Shown in pieces: positions 19,749 to 32,500 of a DNA stretch of 64,000 nucleotides. Made by a program: the position numbers and the translations under genes. The notes below the pieces were generated by a model. That model did not search any database, was not told where the DNA came from, and saw only the letters and a program-made list of their open reading frames with translations. How positions within the stretch are numbered: the first letter of the stretch is position 1; the number at the start of each line of letters is the position of its first letter. The stretch is taken from NCBI GenBank assembly GCA_000467715.1, contig AJFK01001076.1, forward strand, positions 62,001 to 126,000. The letters run 5' to 3'. Source of the DNA: Hysterium pulicare CBS 123377 (taxonomy: Eukaryota > Ascomycota > Dothideomycetes > Hysteriales > Hysteriaceae).

Positions 19749-22700
19749 CGCCACGCAGAGAAGAAGGCAAGCAAGACGACGCAAGAATCTCACAGGGCAG
19801 CCGTTGAAGAGACTTGGCTTCAGGAGCAGCCAAACCGACTGCGCGGGCCCGGCCGCGAGTAAGAGACGGGCGTTTGGCGTTATGGCTGCAGCGCAAGCAA
19901 CCCTCGTGCCGCAACCTCGGGAGTCGCTTATTGCCTTAATAAGCCGGAGAGGCCAATCAGCGCGGGCAGGATAAATACAAATACTCGCAGTTCGGACCAG
20001 TTTCGGCCCCGCTTCTCGTTGGAAGTGCTTTTCCCAGATGGGAGCAGCCAATTGTATACTCGTCCACATCGAGCCACGCATTACGCAGAGCCCGGCCTTG
20101 GAGGGCTAGAGCGTTGTCGCTTTCGGATGGCTTGGTGGCATGCCGTCACCCTACGCGTGGACCGGATACGCCAACGTTGACCTTCTTTCGACCTGTCCTT
20201 CGCTCAACCCCAAGCCACAAGACCAAAGCGGGCAGCATAGACGAGTGCGCCGGCCTATCCGCAACGGACATCTTCAATGGCAGCAGATCAAGACAGCGTG
20301 AATAGTAGTAATTGGTTGTATTCATTTGCTCGCACGAAATCAAGTTTCTTCCTTTGTCGTTGCGCTATCACGCTGGAAGCAGGCAGATCTCACTTCAGCA
20401 ATCCAGTCGGAAAGCTTGCTGCTGCTTCTCACCCTGGCTTACAGTACATGCCTCAGGCCTTTGCAAAAATAGATACGTACAGCCTTGCCTCCGTAGTCTG
20501 ACGACGTCCATCCCCCTGCTATGCTGCGTAATATTCCTTTCACCCCACGCGAGAGCCTGCCGGCAGAAGTTCAGGCAAAATACATGTGTCGACGCTTCGG
20601 GACGCAGAGCTTATGTAGCCATAGTCGCGGCGACCCCGAAACTCGGTCCATGGCGTGGTGTTGCTGTGGCTGAGATCTGGGGTTATACAGACAGTCTCCA
20701 GCCTACTGGCAAGTGGCAGGTGAGCCGCTGGGCGGTGGGGCGACACCATCAGACATCCAGCCACTTTTTGAGGCATGAGGCGCTCGCCAATATCTTCCGC
20801 ATGGAGCCAAGTCGCGTTCCAGAGGCCTGGGGCCCGTTGCGCTAAGAGGAACGGCTCGCGCCCATCAAGGACCTGTTGGCGAAGACCCGAGTCAGTTGCT
20901 GTGCACCATCACCAAAATCCCAACCACCAGGACGCGAGCGCTTGTTGCTGACCCCCCTCCGTCCACTGCAGCCCTTGTATCGCCCATGCCCACCTATAGG
21001 CTTAAAACGACCTCGTGCATGTGTACGTCGATGGATTCAGAACTCCTGGCGCCCATCCTCTCCAAATTCGCACTCCGCCGTGACCCCAGCGAGCGACAAC
21101 GGTCGCCGTGGACGATCATCTCTCCCCTCGGCCACTTCTTCGTGAGGACGACCGGACAGGCGTTGTTGGGCCTTGATGCAAAGGGATGGACATTGGACAA
21201 GGGTAACACTGTCCGACTGATGCATCCCAGTGCCGGCGTGTGCTACGACGACTCAGCGGTTCTGTGTGGCACGCTCTCTGCCTAATAATTTCAAAGGTTA
21301 AATTACCAGCGCAGCTGGCATTACTGGGGCGGACCGTTGTCCTGACTCCATCACCGCCAGTCTATGGCTCTGTAGCCTAAGATCACAGCACATGCGGCCC
21401 TTGTCATCTGCACGCAAGCTTCCTTTCGGCTGGCTGCAAGTGGAGGGGAACCCAGGATCTGGTCAGGGCTTTCCTGGCTCCAAGAAATTGGTAGAGCCTC
21501 AGTAAGCTGGTCACCTTGTGTTACCAGCCAGCTCCGTGGTCATAGAAGAATGTCAACGTTGCTGTTAAGCTGGTGTGCGACGCGAACTATTGCGTGGAGA
21601 CGAAGGATGAGACCCTTGTCGGAAGTCTGCATGTAAGCGGCAGGTTGGAAACACCACACGGCCAGATACTGTGCACGCCCCGGAAGCAACCGTGGAGTCC
21701 ATGCTGCACTCTTTCCCGCACTCTGGGACTAACGGCGGTCCCAGCGATCCAGTATGTGGCACCTGTTGTGGCCAATGTGCAATGTCTGAGCGAGATTTTA
21801 GTATCCGGAAACGAGGGTTATTGTATGTGCATGCTGCTTCGAGGATTGCTAGAGCCAATCCTCGCAATTCACCCCGAAGCCTTGCACGACAACAACAATA
21901 ACTGCACTTGGTCGGAGATCCTAGGAGGGCTACACAGGACCAGGCCGCCGGAAAGTGCCTTCATGCTTCCTGGTAACGGCTGGATATTGGAGGCTACAAC
22001 AGAGTTCAACAGGCCTTTTGGCAACATGTCCCAAATATCAAGGTGCCATGACCACTTCTCAAAATAGCTTTGTAGCTCATCGCAAATATATTGCTTTGAC
22101 TGGGAAACCCTCGAAAGAAATGTCCGGCACAGAGCAAAGATTTCGCGCGGGAGGAAGGCGCCGCTTCCCTCAATTCCTTTTGCCAAATGGCTACAGTCTA
22201 CTCCAGGAAGTTCCATGCAATTGTAGCTGTCAAAGAAGCGAGCGAACTCTATCTCGCAGCCATGGGTCACCAGCCGTCCCGACATGGAGGGAGGAGCGGA
22301 TAGCGAGAGGCTTTTCGAACCCGACGACAAGGTAACGAAAACGGTGTGGTGGTCGGAGTTCTTGCTCTACCTCCGTGCGACTTCACATCGAAGGAAATGG
22401 GTCACGACACAGACAGAGAGACTACGAAAAGCATCTGCCACAGTTCCACACCGAATTCTTGACATTTCTTTTTCGATCTGGTGCGCTTGAAACATGACGG
22501 GAAGCCCCATGCCAGCCTGGAGACGACAATTTCCCCGCTGACGAGGGTGAGCGAGGCTGTCTCCAAACTGGGAGTGGGTAACATTCCTTCATGAAAGAGT
22601 CGTCCCATTCGAGTGCAGAGTTTGCAGGTCTAACAATGGATCCCTGCGGTTGACGACAGCCCATCCATCTTGCTGGCACCACGAGGGAGATCTGGAGTGT

Positions 22701-25700
22701 CTGACGCGGACGCGTAAAAAGCAACTCACCGCATCATCGGCCAGGGACCCAGGTAGATTGATCTGCGCTAACACCATCTGAGATTAACGAAACCCCAGAG
22801 ATTTGCAGCGTGCCATGACGCCCCGATTGTCACTCTTTGGCCCCTTTTGGCTGAAATGCCAGGACCGCGTTCACGATCCATCCGACAAGCTCTCCCTTTG
22901 CCTCCCTTCTCCCGCGCCCCCTTTGCAGCGCCTATGGACCAACAAGTCTGCTCCGTTGTTTTCTCCGGCTGGCTGGAATTGTGTAGTGGAGTGAATGTGC
23001 TTTTTCGCCTCGTGTTTCGTAGCTGACTACGGCATCCGGGGCCCAACCCGGAGGCCGCCATCGAGTTGTGGCCCGTCCCGATCGCTCTCAGGACAAATCA
23101 TTGTCGCGGCCTCCAAGCCGACGGTTCGCTGGCAAGACTTGAAGCGTTCCGCGATTCCGCGACATGCAACCGTTGTTGTGCTCGAAGCATAAGCAATCTC
23201 ACAAATCCACTCTAGTGCTTTGAGATGCGTTTTCACTCGTCACAAGGTCGGGCCGTTCATTCGTCGGGCCCATCTTTCTGTGCCTAGCTTGACGGTACAC
23301 AGAGATGCAGCATCGTGGACGTTAAGATCTCAGTGTCGCCGAATCGGATCGGCGTGCCCCACACCGAGTAATTCCAATTCGCTGCTCCCTCGTCGTGCGC
23401 CATCTCATCCCTTTTCACCACACCTAGCCTAGTGAGCCAATAGTATGCCGCTACATGACGACGACTTGTTCGCGCTGCCTTGAATATGAGGTCTTCGCCA
23501 AGAAAGCAAACATAGCTGTACCGGATCACCTTTTTGGCTCCGCAGCACGATAATCCCACGATTCAGATTTGTTTTGATGCTGCAAACATCAAACATCATT
23601 CCCTTCGCTCACCCCTGTCCACCACAGGACCCACAGTAAGGAGACTCGATTTCGCATAAGCTTCCGTATCTTGATGCTTTAATCCACGTTGGGCAAAGAG
23701 CTGCCCGGGAGCATTAGATCCCTTCTCCTCTGCCGTAGCCAAGGAGCCACAATCACTTCTGTTCAGCCTTCAGGATCAAGCATTTTCGACCTCCTGAGCG
23801 CCATCAAAGCTAATCAGCTTCCAGCAGAGGTATTTGACATCTCTCGTGGTTAAGCAGGCAAGCTAGGCGCCTCGCTGCCAGGGCTTGTCACCATTCCAAA
23901 GCCATACGTCAAATAAGGGCAAACTTTGTTCTTGGGTGCCGTTCTGGAACACTACCTGCGGAATAGCCCGCCAGCCAGCCCAATTAGATGATTGTAACTA
24001 TCAAAACTTCAGCGTCCTCAATGTTCAGGTGGCCTCGGTGCGCCGCTGTCAGAATCGGCCGTTGAGCGGCAGGCCAGAACCTCTACCTGATCAGTTCTCA
24101 AATTTCCTCCGTTCGGCTACCCCGAGGACATACCCGTCCCCGCCATTATTGAGGCTCACACGTGGCGGGCTCCGATATCTGGCCAAAGCTTCCAGGTGGA
24201 TCTATTGGCGACGGAACAGGTGAACCGGGTCGCGACACCGTACGATTTACAAATTGCTTGCGTTATTGGAAGTATCAATTCGGCCGACGCTCGTTGAAGC
24301 CATTCTTGCGACAGACCACCACTGACAAAACCCAGGCCTTCGACCACACGTACGTACGTACTTCATCCCGGAGGCTGGTGCCACCGTTTGGGAAAATTGC
24401 GCTTGCCGATCACAGCATGAAAAGCTAGAAAGGGGAATGTCAAACGAATTGGGCGACAGCGCAACTTCATCATCCATAGATTATGCTATTACCAGTGACT
24501 TTCAGGCCATTGGGTGAGAACACTCCTCTGAGTAGGAATGGACTGGCTCAACAGTGAGGCATCTTCGGCGACCACAATGCAGGAGATGTGCTCGAAGGTG
24601 CATCATTTGACAGCGCACGACGATAGCGTCAGGAGCGTCCTCGATCTAACCGCCATGATACGGGGATGCGTCGCTCATACATTGATCGAATAGGGTCTTT
24701 CACCATAACGATACACACTCTTCTCGGGGCCGGCATGGATCTCCGATCTCTGTGAGGTGCATTATCTTGATGATCCGCGTCACTCCGTTGATTAACATTG
24801 GCTGCTTCAACAGGTGCAGTAGCTACTGTAAGTGACATTTCCTTTGCTCGGCGTCGATCACTTTCAGCCTTCCATTGGCATGAGGACACTTCCTCTGCGG
24901 ACTCAGATCCAATATTCCCAACAATAGGCGATCATTTCCTCAAGCACAACAACCGGACTTTGACCTGTTTCCCTTCCGATGCCATTACTTCAAAAAGAGG
25001 CAATCAATGCCTAATTGGTCGTTCACCGCTTTCCAGTGATGGCCGGGTTTGATTCGTCCAACTAACGCCGAAGACAACAAGGAAAGAGACTTTTTTGTAG
25101 CATGGTGATCGGTCCCTTTTCTTGGCTTGATAATAGGTCTTCAACATTTGACTTGGTCGTACGTTTGCCGCTCGAACTGATTACTGTTGGGTAAGTCCTT
25201 GACAACGTGTCCGTCTGGGATGCATGAGCTGGCCATCTATTTTCCCATCAAGTATTCGGAACTTCGAACGCATCCCGTCACGAACTGTCGCACTCCAATT
25301 CTCCGCTACTCTTGTGCTTCCTTGAACCTCTCGGATGATACAGCCTACAATGTTTTCCTCAAGCAGTGAGCTTTGCCCAGAGAACGAACTCATTTGCGAA
25401 ACATCCATTCAACGCCGCTTGAAGAACTCCTGACGGAGAACGGTGAACATCATATCGCACATCTTCCACTTGCTCGAAATCCAATATCCAAGGGTAGTTA
25501 CACAACGGAATTCGCTCCCACCCAGCTTCAAGTATGGATGTTCCCCGAACAGATGTGATGCCTTGGATAGACGTGACAATGCTGCACAGCCGTACATCTA
25601 AGCAAGCACATTGAGGACAGCAAATGAACTACAATAGTATGAAGAGCCTTCTAGGGTCATAGATTCCCGCGAACAACCTACCAACCTTTCTGAATAAGTG

Positions 25701-27463
25701 TTCGAATCGTTACAGAGCTCGGAAGCCCTTCTAATCTGTATTACATATTGGAGAAGCATTGCGACTATCTCGACTTTTTTTCCGCTTTTCGTTGAATCTC
25801 AAACACACCTTCAATTCAATCATCTCTCACTTCTATGACTCCCTTGCATCCATGCGGTAACAATTTCTTTAGCAGCACACGTATATATCTAACCAGTCGA
25901 CGAGGTAAAGCCGAATTTAGAGATTCTTGACAAAGTAAGGCAAAGAAGATATCCAAGTCAGACCCGAATAGCGCGTCTTGATGCCATCATAGTACTAACT
26001 TCAATTACTTACGTCTTTTCCTAGATGACGCCTTAGCAGCGATAATATCCCATCACACTATGTCAAGCATACTCCAAGAGCAGAGACCAAACGAACAGCC
26101 TTTCGAAAATAGATGGTCTTCCCTATCCAATAATATCCACGCTTGCTGATACAACTTACAGAGATACGAATCATTGAAACCGCATTGCTTAATCAACCCC
26201 TCAACATCCCCACCAAGATCCAGCATCACAAGCCAATAACCGCAGTCATCCATGCCAAAACCTCTTACCAATCTCCAACAAAATCCGAACCCTAGCATTT
26301 CATAACCAGAATCGCAGCCGCACCAGCCAGCCAGCCTCGTAACGCACAACATCCATCATCGCAGCATCTTGGCCCCCATACCATAAGCCAAACCCCTGCA
26401 CCACACCCTTGAATTCCTGTCTTACGCTCACAGCTTCCCCTCTCTACCTTAGATCTCACCTCCTCCGCACCTTCCCTGCCACCCAAAGGAGAAGTATTTT
26501 CCTCAATTCGAGCCCAATCATCAAAGCTCATCCCCGGCTTCGGATTGCACCAGCCCAACCCGTGAGTCGAGGTATGCCTCTAAACGAGGATTCCATCTAA
26601 AACATTGCCGACAGCCCGACGACGGATGTTGATCCCAGGCTTTTTACATAATTAGGCCTCAACCTCAGATTTCGGTTCGTTCGTTTGCATGAGGGTTGAG
26701 TAAGAGCTACATGGTCGGTTGGGTTCTTCCGTCACGGAGTTTTCCTGTTCAAGATGTCGCATGTTGATTGATGGATGGATGATGCGGGTTTAGAGTTGGT
26801 TAGATAGGTCCGAATAGGATGCTTGATGCTAGTACGTTGAAAGGTAGGTGGGTTAGGGGGCTAAATATAGGTTTTCCGCCGGGATGAGGATGTGATGCAT
26901 ATACGAGCGCGTGGAGGACGCGTGCGGCACGGTTGTGTAACGGTGAGATTTTACCGGGTTTGGGTTGAGAGGATGAGGAGAGGGAGGAGAGTTGGGTACG
27001 GAGATCCTGGGCTGGCTGAATGTGAGGATGGAGGTCCGAGAAAGGCTGGAGGATGGATGGCTATGATACTGACGTTATGGAGAGGCTTTGATGGACTGAT
27101 AGGCGTGGTGGGGGTTCTTTACGTGGAGGAATGATGGCCATGGGCGACGGCGGAAGGGAAGAAAGGTGTTCGGGACTGGTGGATTTGCGTATGCAAGTCA
27201 GATAGAGTGGGAGTCGGGCACGCATGGGTGTCTTGAAGGATGAGGAGGAGCTGTGCGGCGAGGGTGTGAGGTTTATCCTGACCTGCCACACCAGGTATGT
27301 ATGCAAGTCCATTTGCAAGTCGGCGCTTTTTCTAAACGGTGAACAGATGTTTCACAAGAGATGGCATTATTCTAAAGGGGACTGATTTTGAACACAACAG
27401 TACCGATGCCATGGTCTTGGTTCTGCCTGTATCCTGGTAAACCATCTTTACCGACATAGCAAC

Positions 27464-27810
27464 CTCGCCGACTACACTTCATCTTAATATCTCCACATCC
27501 CCTTTTGGAAGTCGATGATCCCTAAATGGACAATGGTTTTGATTGACTGGTATTGGTATACCCGAATCCAGCTCTGAAGGACAAGTCCGTATCCTAATTT
27601 GAACACTAGAATCACTGCCGCTATATCCACCTCGCCGACTATCTAGGCACCTTGATGCGCGCACTTGAGGCTTAAGTCAAGTTGTGGAGAATTAGGACCG
27701 AGGCAAAATGGCATTCTGCATACTCATTGTATCCAATCTGGACTTTCAAGACCTCTCAGTCTCTAATGTAGACCGGCATCAGGGGCCTTGGATATATGCA
27801 TCTCGCCGAC
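27464..27810 (+). repeat. Three copies of ctcgccgac at near-equal spacing
   Basis: The 9-base word ctcgccgac starts at 27464, 27631 and 27802, spacings of 167 and 171 bases. The bases just before it are also alike (catagcaac, atatccac, atatgcat). The intervening sequence is only weakly similar. It may be a decayed tandem repeat of about 170 bp or a phased protein-binding site. Confidence 0.4.
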
Positions 27811-29143
27811 AGCAAGTCTCCTTGAAAAATCACTATCGCGAAGCCGAGTTCATTGAGCTCTCCCGCCTTCTTTCAACAAGGTAGGCTGGACATGCTGAAG
27901 TGTCCGGTGTTCGTTGCTTTCGGGCTTGTTACAATTTGTACTGGACTCGGTCGATCTCGTAGAAACGTTCTATTGGTCATCTCTCATGGAGGCTTGCTTC
28001 CTCTGCATCTGTATGGCTTGCATCTTTTCCGAGAGCATCGACTACACTTGCGAATAGTCTTTTCGAGATAGACCGGAACTTGTAATTTTGGGCTGTCGAA
28101 TCTCTAATCTCAGTCTTCTCTGATCTTTGCATCTAAGATTGCTTGCTGTGTCGAATCTCCATTCTTAGGACCCAACCTCGAAGAAAAGATAAATACGAAA
28201 TTCATCACATCAATCCCCAGTCATACTTTTGAAATATCTTCCGAATACGTCCTTTATGAACACAACGTCCAGAGCCCATCGCCTCTTCTGTAGTTTCTAT
28301 CGCGACACACTCCCTTCTCTTCCCCGGCGAATCCAAACTCCTTCATCAGTCCCTAAACCCTTCCGCTAACACCATCCCCCCAAACCACCACTACCATCCC
28401 AGGACATTGATGAAAAAGGTCTCGAAGTATATTGACATATAGTTTAGTCTTTGCAGTCAGCTTCGTTGGTAGAGACATATATAACGAGAACGGAGGGTTT
28501 CGACCGCTGCCCTATTCTCTTAGGCTCGGGCCTTCATTCACTCTGCTGCTCTAATAGTTTCTTAGTAGAACCTAATTAAGGCCGATGGGTTCCAAAGAAG
28601 CGCGCTCTGGTGGTGGCGGATGTTCATCCCACCGGCCACGGTTTGAGGTTTGCCTTTATAGAGCATCTTACTGAGAGAGTAGAGACAAGTATTTTAATAC
28701 AGACACCGTTGAAGCAAGATGAGTAGCTATGAGAGGATCGTATAGAGATGCATCTGGAGAAATGAGGTATAATAGAAGTGATGCTGCTATACAAACGTGT
28801 CTGCAATTAAAAGTTTAATGAGAGAGATGCTACCCTGCTCGGTGGGAGTGATGCGATTGAAGAGTTCGTGGTGTGAGTATCTGGGCAAGAGCGGTGACTT
28901 GGTGCCACGGCTATGTTAGAAAGCCACCCTCTCCACTGCCAGGGATTGATTCTATAATAGAGTAAACGATCTATTCGAGCTCTCTCCCACATCGGTATTT
29001 CATTCTTTCAGAGGCCAACATTCATGACACATCGTAGCCCTTATCAATCCTCACCTCGAAAAGTTGAATTCGTGTAAATTTCAAAATATCCCAAATCCAA
29101 CACCTACAAATGCCCGATTAAAAAGCCTGCAAGCATTCCAAAG

Positions 29144-29168
29144 CGACAGACAGACAGACAGACAGATA
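29144..29168. repeat. GACA microsatellite
   Basis: About five tandem gaca units (cgacagacagacagacagac) near the 3' side of the OGT gene. Confidence 0.8.
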
Positions 29169-29547
29169 AGAGAGGCCGATGAAGAAGAGAGATTGATCCA
29201 AAATAAGCCCAGTCAGCCAATAAAGTAGAATAAAGTAAAAGAGCTCCGCTAACTCCCTCGCTGATGTTAAGATGAAGAGTGATGATGATGACATGGTTCA
29301 CTAACATAGCTCGCTGAGTATCCAAAAACCAAAGAAAAACACCATAAGAATATAACCCGTCTAAGTATCTGACCACCATCCCAAAAAAAGAAATTATCTC
29401 TGTTCTTGCTTTCTTCTTCTCTTCTTGCAAGAGGATCCAAGAACCAAGTAGAAACCACTCAAAACAACAGTCTATCCAAATCTCCAAAATAGCACTAGGA
29501 AAATGGCACACACATCCACACATAGATATCTATCACATCACATCGCA

Positions 29548-32500
29548 TCATCTCAACCATATATCTCCTCCCTCTCCTTTAACCCACATCCCCCAAGCGC
29601 GCGCATACGCCTCTTCCAGATCCCTAACCCACCTCTGCGTATCAAAAAGCGCGGAACTCCACCTAGCCTCATAGAGTAACTTCCTCAAATCCCCCAAGCG
29701 GCCTTTAGCTCTATGACCCTCATAGACGCATCCTTTACCCAATCGGACAGCCATCTCCTCATATTCATCTTCCGAAGACGCAATGAGCTCATCCTGCGCC
29801 CGCCTACCTTCTGCTGTTTTGGGTAAGGCGCCTTTAAGGATGGATGCTGCCATGCGGCTACACATTTTATACTTGTATCGAGGGAGCGTGAGAAGCGGTG
29901 TACCGGACCAAAGCACGTCTGCGGCCGTTGTGTGTGCATTGCATTCAGGGGTATCGAGAAAGAGATCGCAGACACGGGCGCGAGCGATGTGTTGATGTTT
30001 CTGTGCGACGTCGGTGAAGAGCACGCGGGAAGCAACTTCTGGTCCTGCCCATTGAACGGCGCAGTTCTTGAGGTTCGTCTCGCCGAGGTCGGGGAAGCGG
30101 AGGAGCCAGAGGATGGCGTTGGGAAGGCGGGCGAGGATGCGGAGCCAGGTTCTGAACGTTGTTGGTTCGATCTGATACGAAGTCAGTTTTATGTCCATAA
30201 TAAACGAAAAATAAAATTGGTGGGGTGGAGCATTTTCCAATATTGAAAGGAGGCAGAGGAATGACACTGACCTTGTATAACTGATTGAAGTTCCCAAGAA
30301 TAATTGCATCATCCGGTAGATTGGGGAAAAGTTCCTTCCGCATATTCCACCTCCTCGTCTGCTCCTCTTCCCAATTTAGCTGCTTGCCTTGCGAGTCCGG
30401 AGCGCTCTGACGATGGTCACAACAGAAGAAGGTATCTCTGCAGAAGATGATGTTCTCGCCATATACCCAGTTCTTATCCTTACCCCCGCTGTTGTCATCT
30501 ACCAGCTGGTCTTCCATATCTATATTACGGCGCCAGGTACGGAGAGTGTCTGGTGGGACGGCAGTATCATCTGCAAGGAGGTAATCACACCATTCGGCTC
30601 CTAGAGTACCTGCAAAACCCATGAAAGACATCTGGATTGGCGCTGGACGCGCGGCGAAGACTTCGTTCCTGGCACCTCGTGTGTATCCGTTGAGATTGAT
30701 AAGAATGTGAATGCCGTCTTGGAGTATCTGGCTTACGAGACGCTCCGCTGGCCAACTACTAGCATCATGAAATTCGGGTGCTTCTCTTTCGATCTGTTGC
30801 CGATGGGCTGAACCGTCACTGGGCGTGGTTGCATAGCAATACGCCCTGACACGAGTTTGGTCATGGAGGCCAAAGACGGACTGCATGAGGTGTGCCAATG
30901 GGTGGTTATTGAAGTCTGACGAAACATAGCCAACTTTGAGGTGCGGGTTCGGAGGTGGGGGTGGAGGAAATACAGAAGATGGTAGCCATGGAGCTCTCAA
31001 GGTAGAGCATGAGATCCGGAGACCATTTCGTTGAGATATTAGACGAATTTGCTCCGCAGACATTGGACATGTAAAAGTGTGAAACGGAAGGACAGTCGGA
31101 GCCGCAGGGACCGTCAGTGCCGCAGGGAGATGGGGTCGTTTGTAGCTTGTAGCAGGGCGTTGTTTGCGATTAATGTACTTGTCCTGATACCATTGCCATG
31201 TGAGTCGTCTGACTGCACGCTCGACGAGACGGACGAGTCTGGCGCCCTCCCATTTCCGGCCTTGCCAATTTGCGAGTGTTGACCTCATGTTATTTTCCTT
31301 CTCTTTGAGATTCTGTGGCGTGTTGTCGATGAGAGCTAGCGGTCGTACAATCTCTTCGATGAATCTACCGTCAATAATGCCTCTGCCCCAGTCTTCACCA
31401 TCGGCGAGTTGTTTTTCAACCAGATCCACTACTCGTTTAATCCAGCCGGAGCTAGACGCTCCTGATAATGTCGCATCCAGAAGCATCCCTTTCTCATCCA
31501 CATGCCAGCGGTCTCGGGCGCCATGATTAGTAGCTATTCCACCTCTACCGGTCCAGCCACACACAGAATTTAGAGCGTTGGCGAGCCCGCATACGGCTTC
31601 TGCAAACTCTGGACTTGCCTGCACGGCACGTCTGTAGTAGGAGATGGCATCCGCAATGCGGCCCTTATCTTTGACGGCGTTAGCTAAATTAGCAAGAGCA
31701 ATATCAAAATTCCCATCACAAGCTACCGCTCGCTCGTACATCTCGATAGCCACATCCAGTTGGCCTATATCCTTGAGCAAGCTACCAAGGTTGGTATAGA
31801 GATGGGCATGCCGATTGTCAAGTAAAAGACCATAGTTGTAGTAGCTCAAAGCCATGGCAATGCCACTGCCAGGCACGAGACCAGGAATTTGAGGCTTCTG
31901 AAGAGAATTGGAAGCTGTAATGTGCTTCGAGGGTGCCGACTGCTGAACACTGGCAAGCAGAATACCAACATTGTTTGCCGTCGATGGGCTTGGCTGAAGT
32001 GATAACGATAGATAGTATAGAGCAAGAATCTCCCGTACACCGTAGGCGGTTTGGTATGCTGAGGCTTTTGGTGAATTGGTTGCCATGCCATCCTGGAAGA
32101 TTTTTGCGAGGGATAAGAGAGAGTTACTCGTGGTCGAGATAGCAGCCTTCCTGGCCATTCCGTCACTTGGTACATACTTGAGTCCGGGTAATTGACCGTG
32201 TGGCGGAAAGCATAGCTGAGCTGTTTGCAATGCAGGTTCTGGAGGAAGTAGAACAGGATCTTTAGAATGAGGAATTCGACGACCACCTGGAGATCGTTCC
32301 GCTGCTCCGTATCCAACAACGGATAGTATATGTTTAATAAGGCCTCCTATTCCCTGTATTCGATGGCCGGCTCCAATCAAGACCGCGTTCTCAAAAGCTC
32401 TCGCAGCTCCCGCATTATCTCCCAACGCATAAAGCATATTGCCCTTAGCATGTACCAGCGCTAGTATACGTCCATTGTCAGATCCTGGAATGGCATATCC

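Larger units (their letters stand above)
17635..29547. other. Gene-free interval of about 12 kb upstream of flbD
   Basis: No open frame here has recognisable motifs or fungal-type exon structure; the longest (18288-19172 and 19326-20081, minus) have atypical composition and no start context or homology that I recognise. Base composition to about 25 kb is ordinary rather than AT-rich and transposon relics are not evident, so it does not look like a repeat graveyard. It runs from the flbD 5' end to the OGT 3' end. Likely contents are the flbD promoter with a long, possibly spliced 5' UTR, and possibly non-coding transcripts. Scattered GGCT, GATG and GACA microsatellites and a phased 9-base motif near 27.5-27.8 kb occur inside it. 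Confidence 0.6.

Noticed and set aside
18288-20081. Long minus-strand open frames of 294 and 251 codons upstream of flbD
   Set aside because: They overlap open frames on the other strand, have odd Arg/Cys/Trp-rich composition, no motifs and no fitting exon structure. GC-rich non-coding DNA readily gives such frames.
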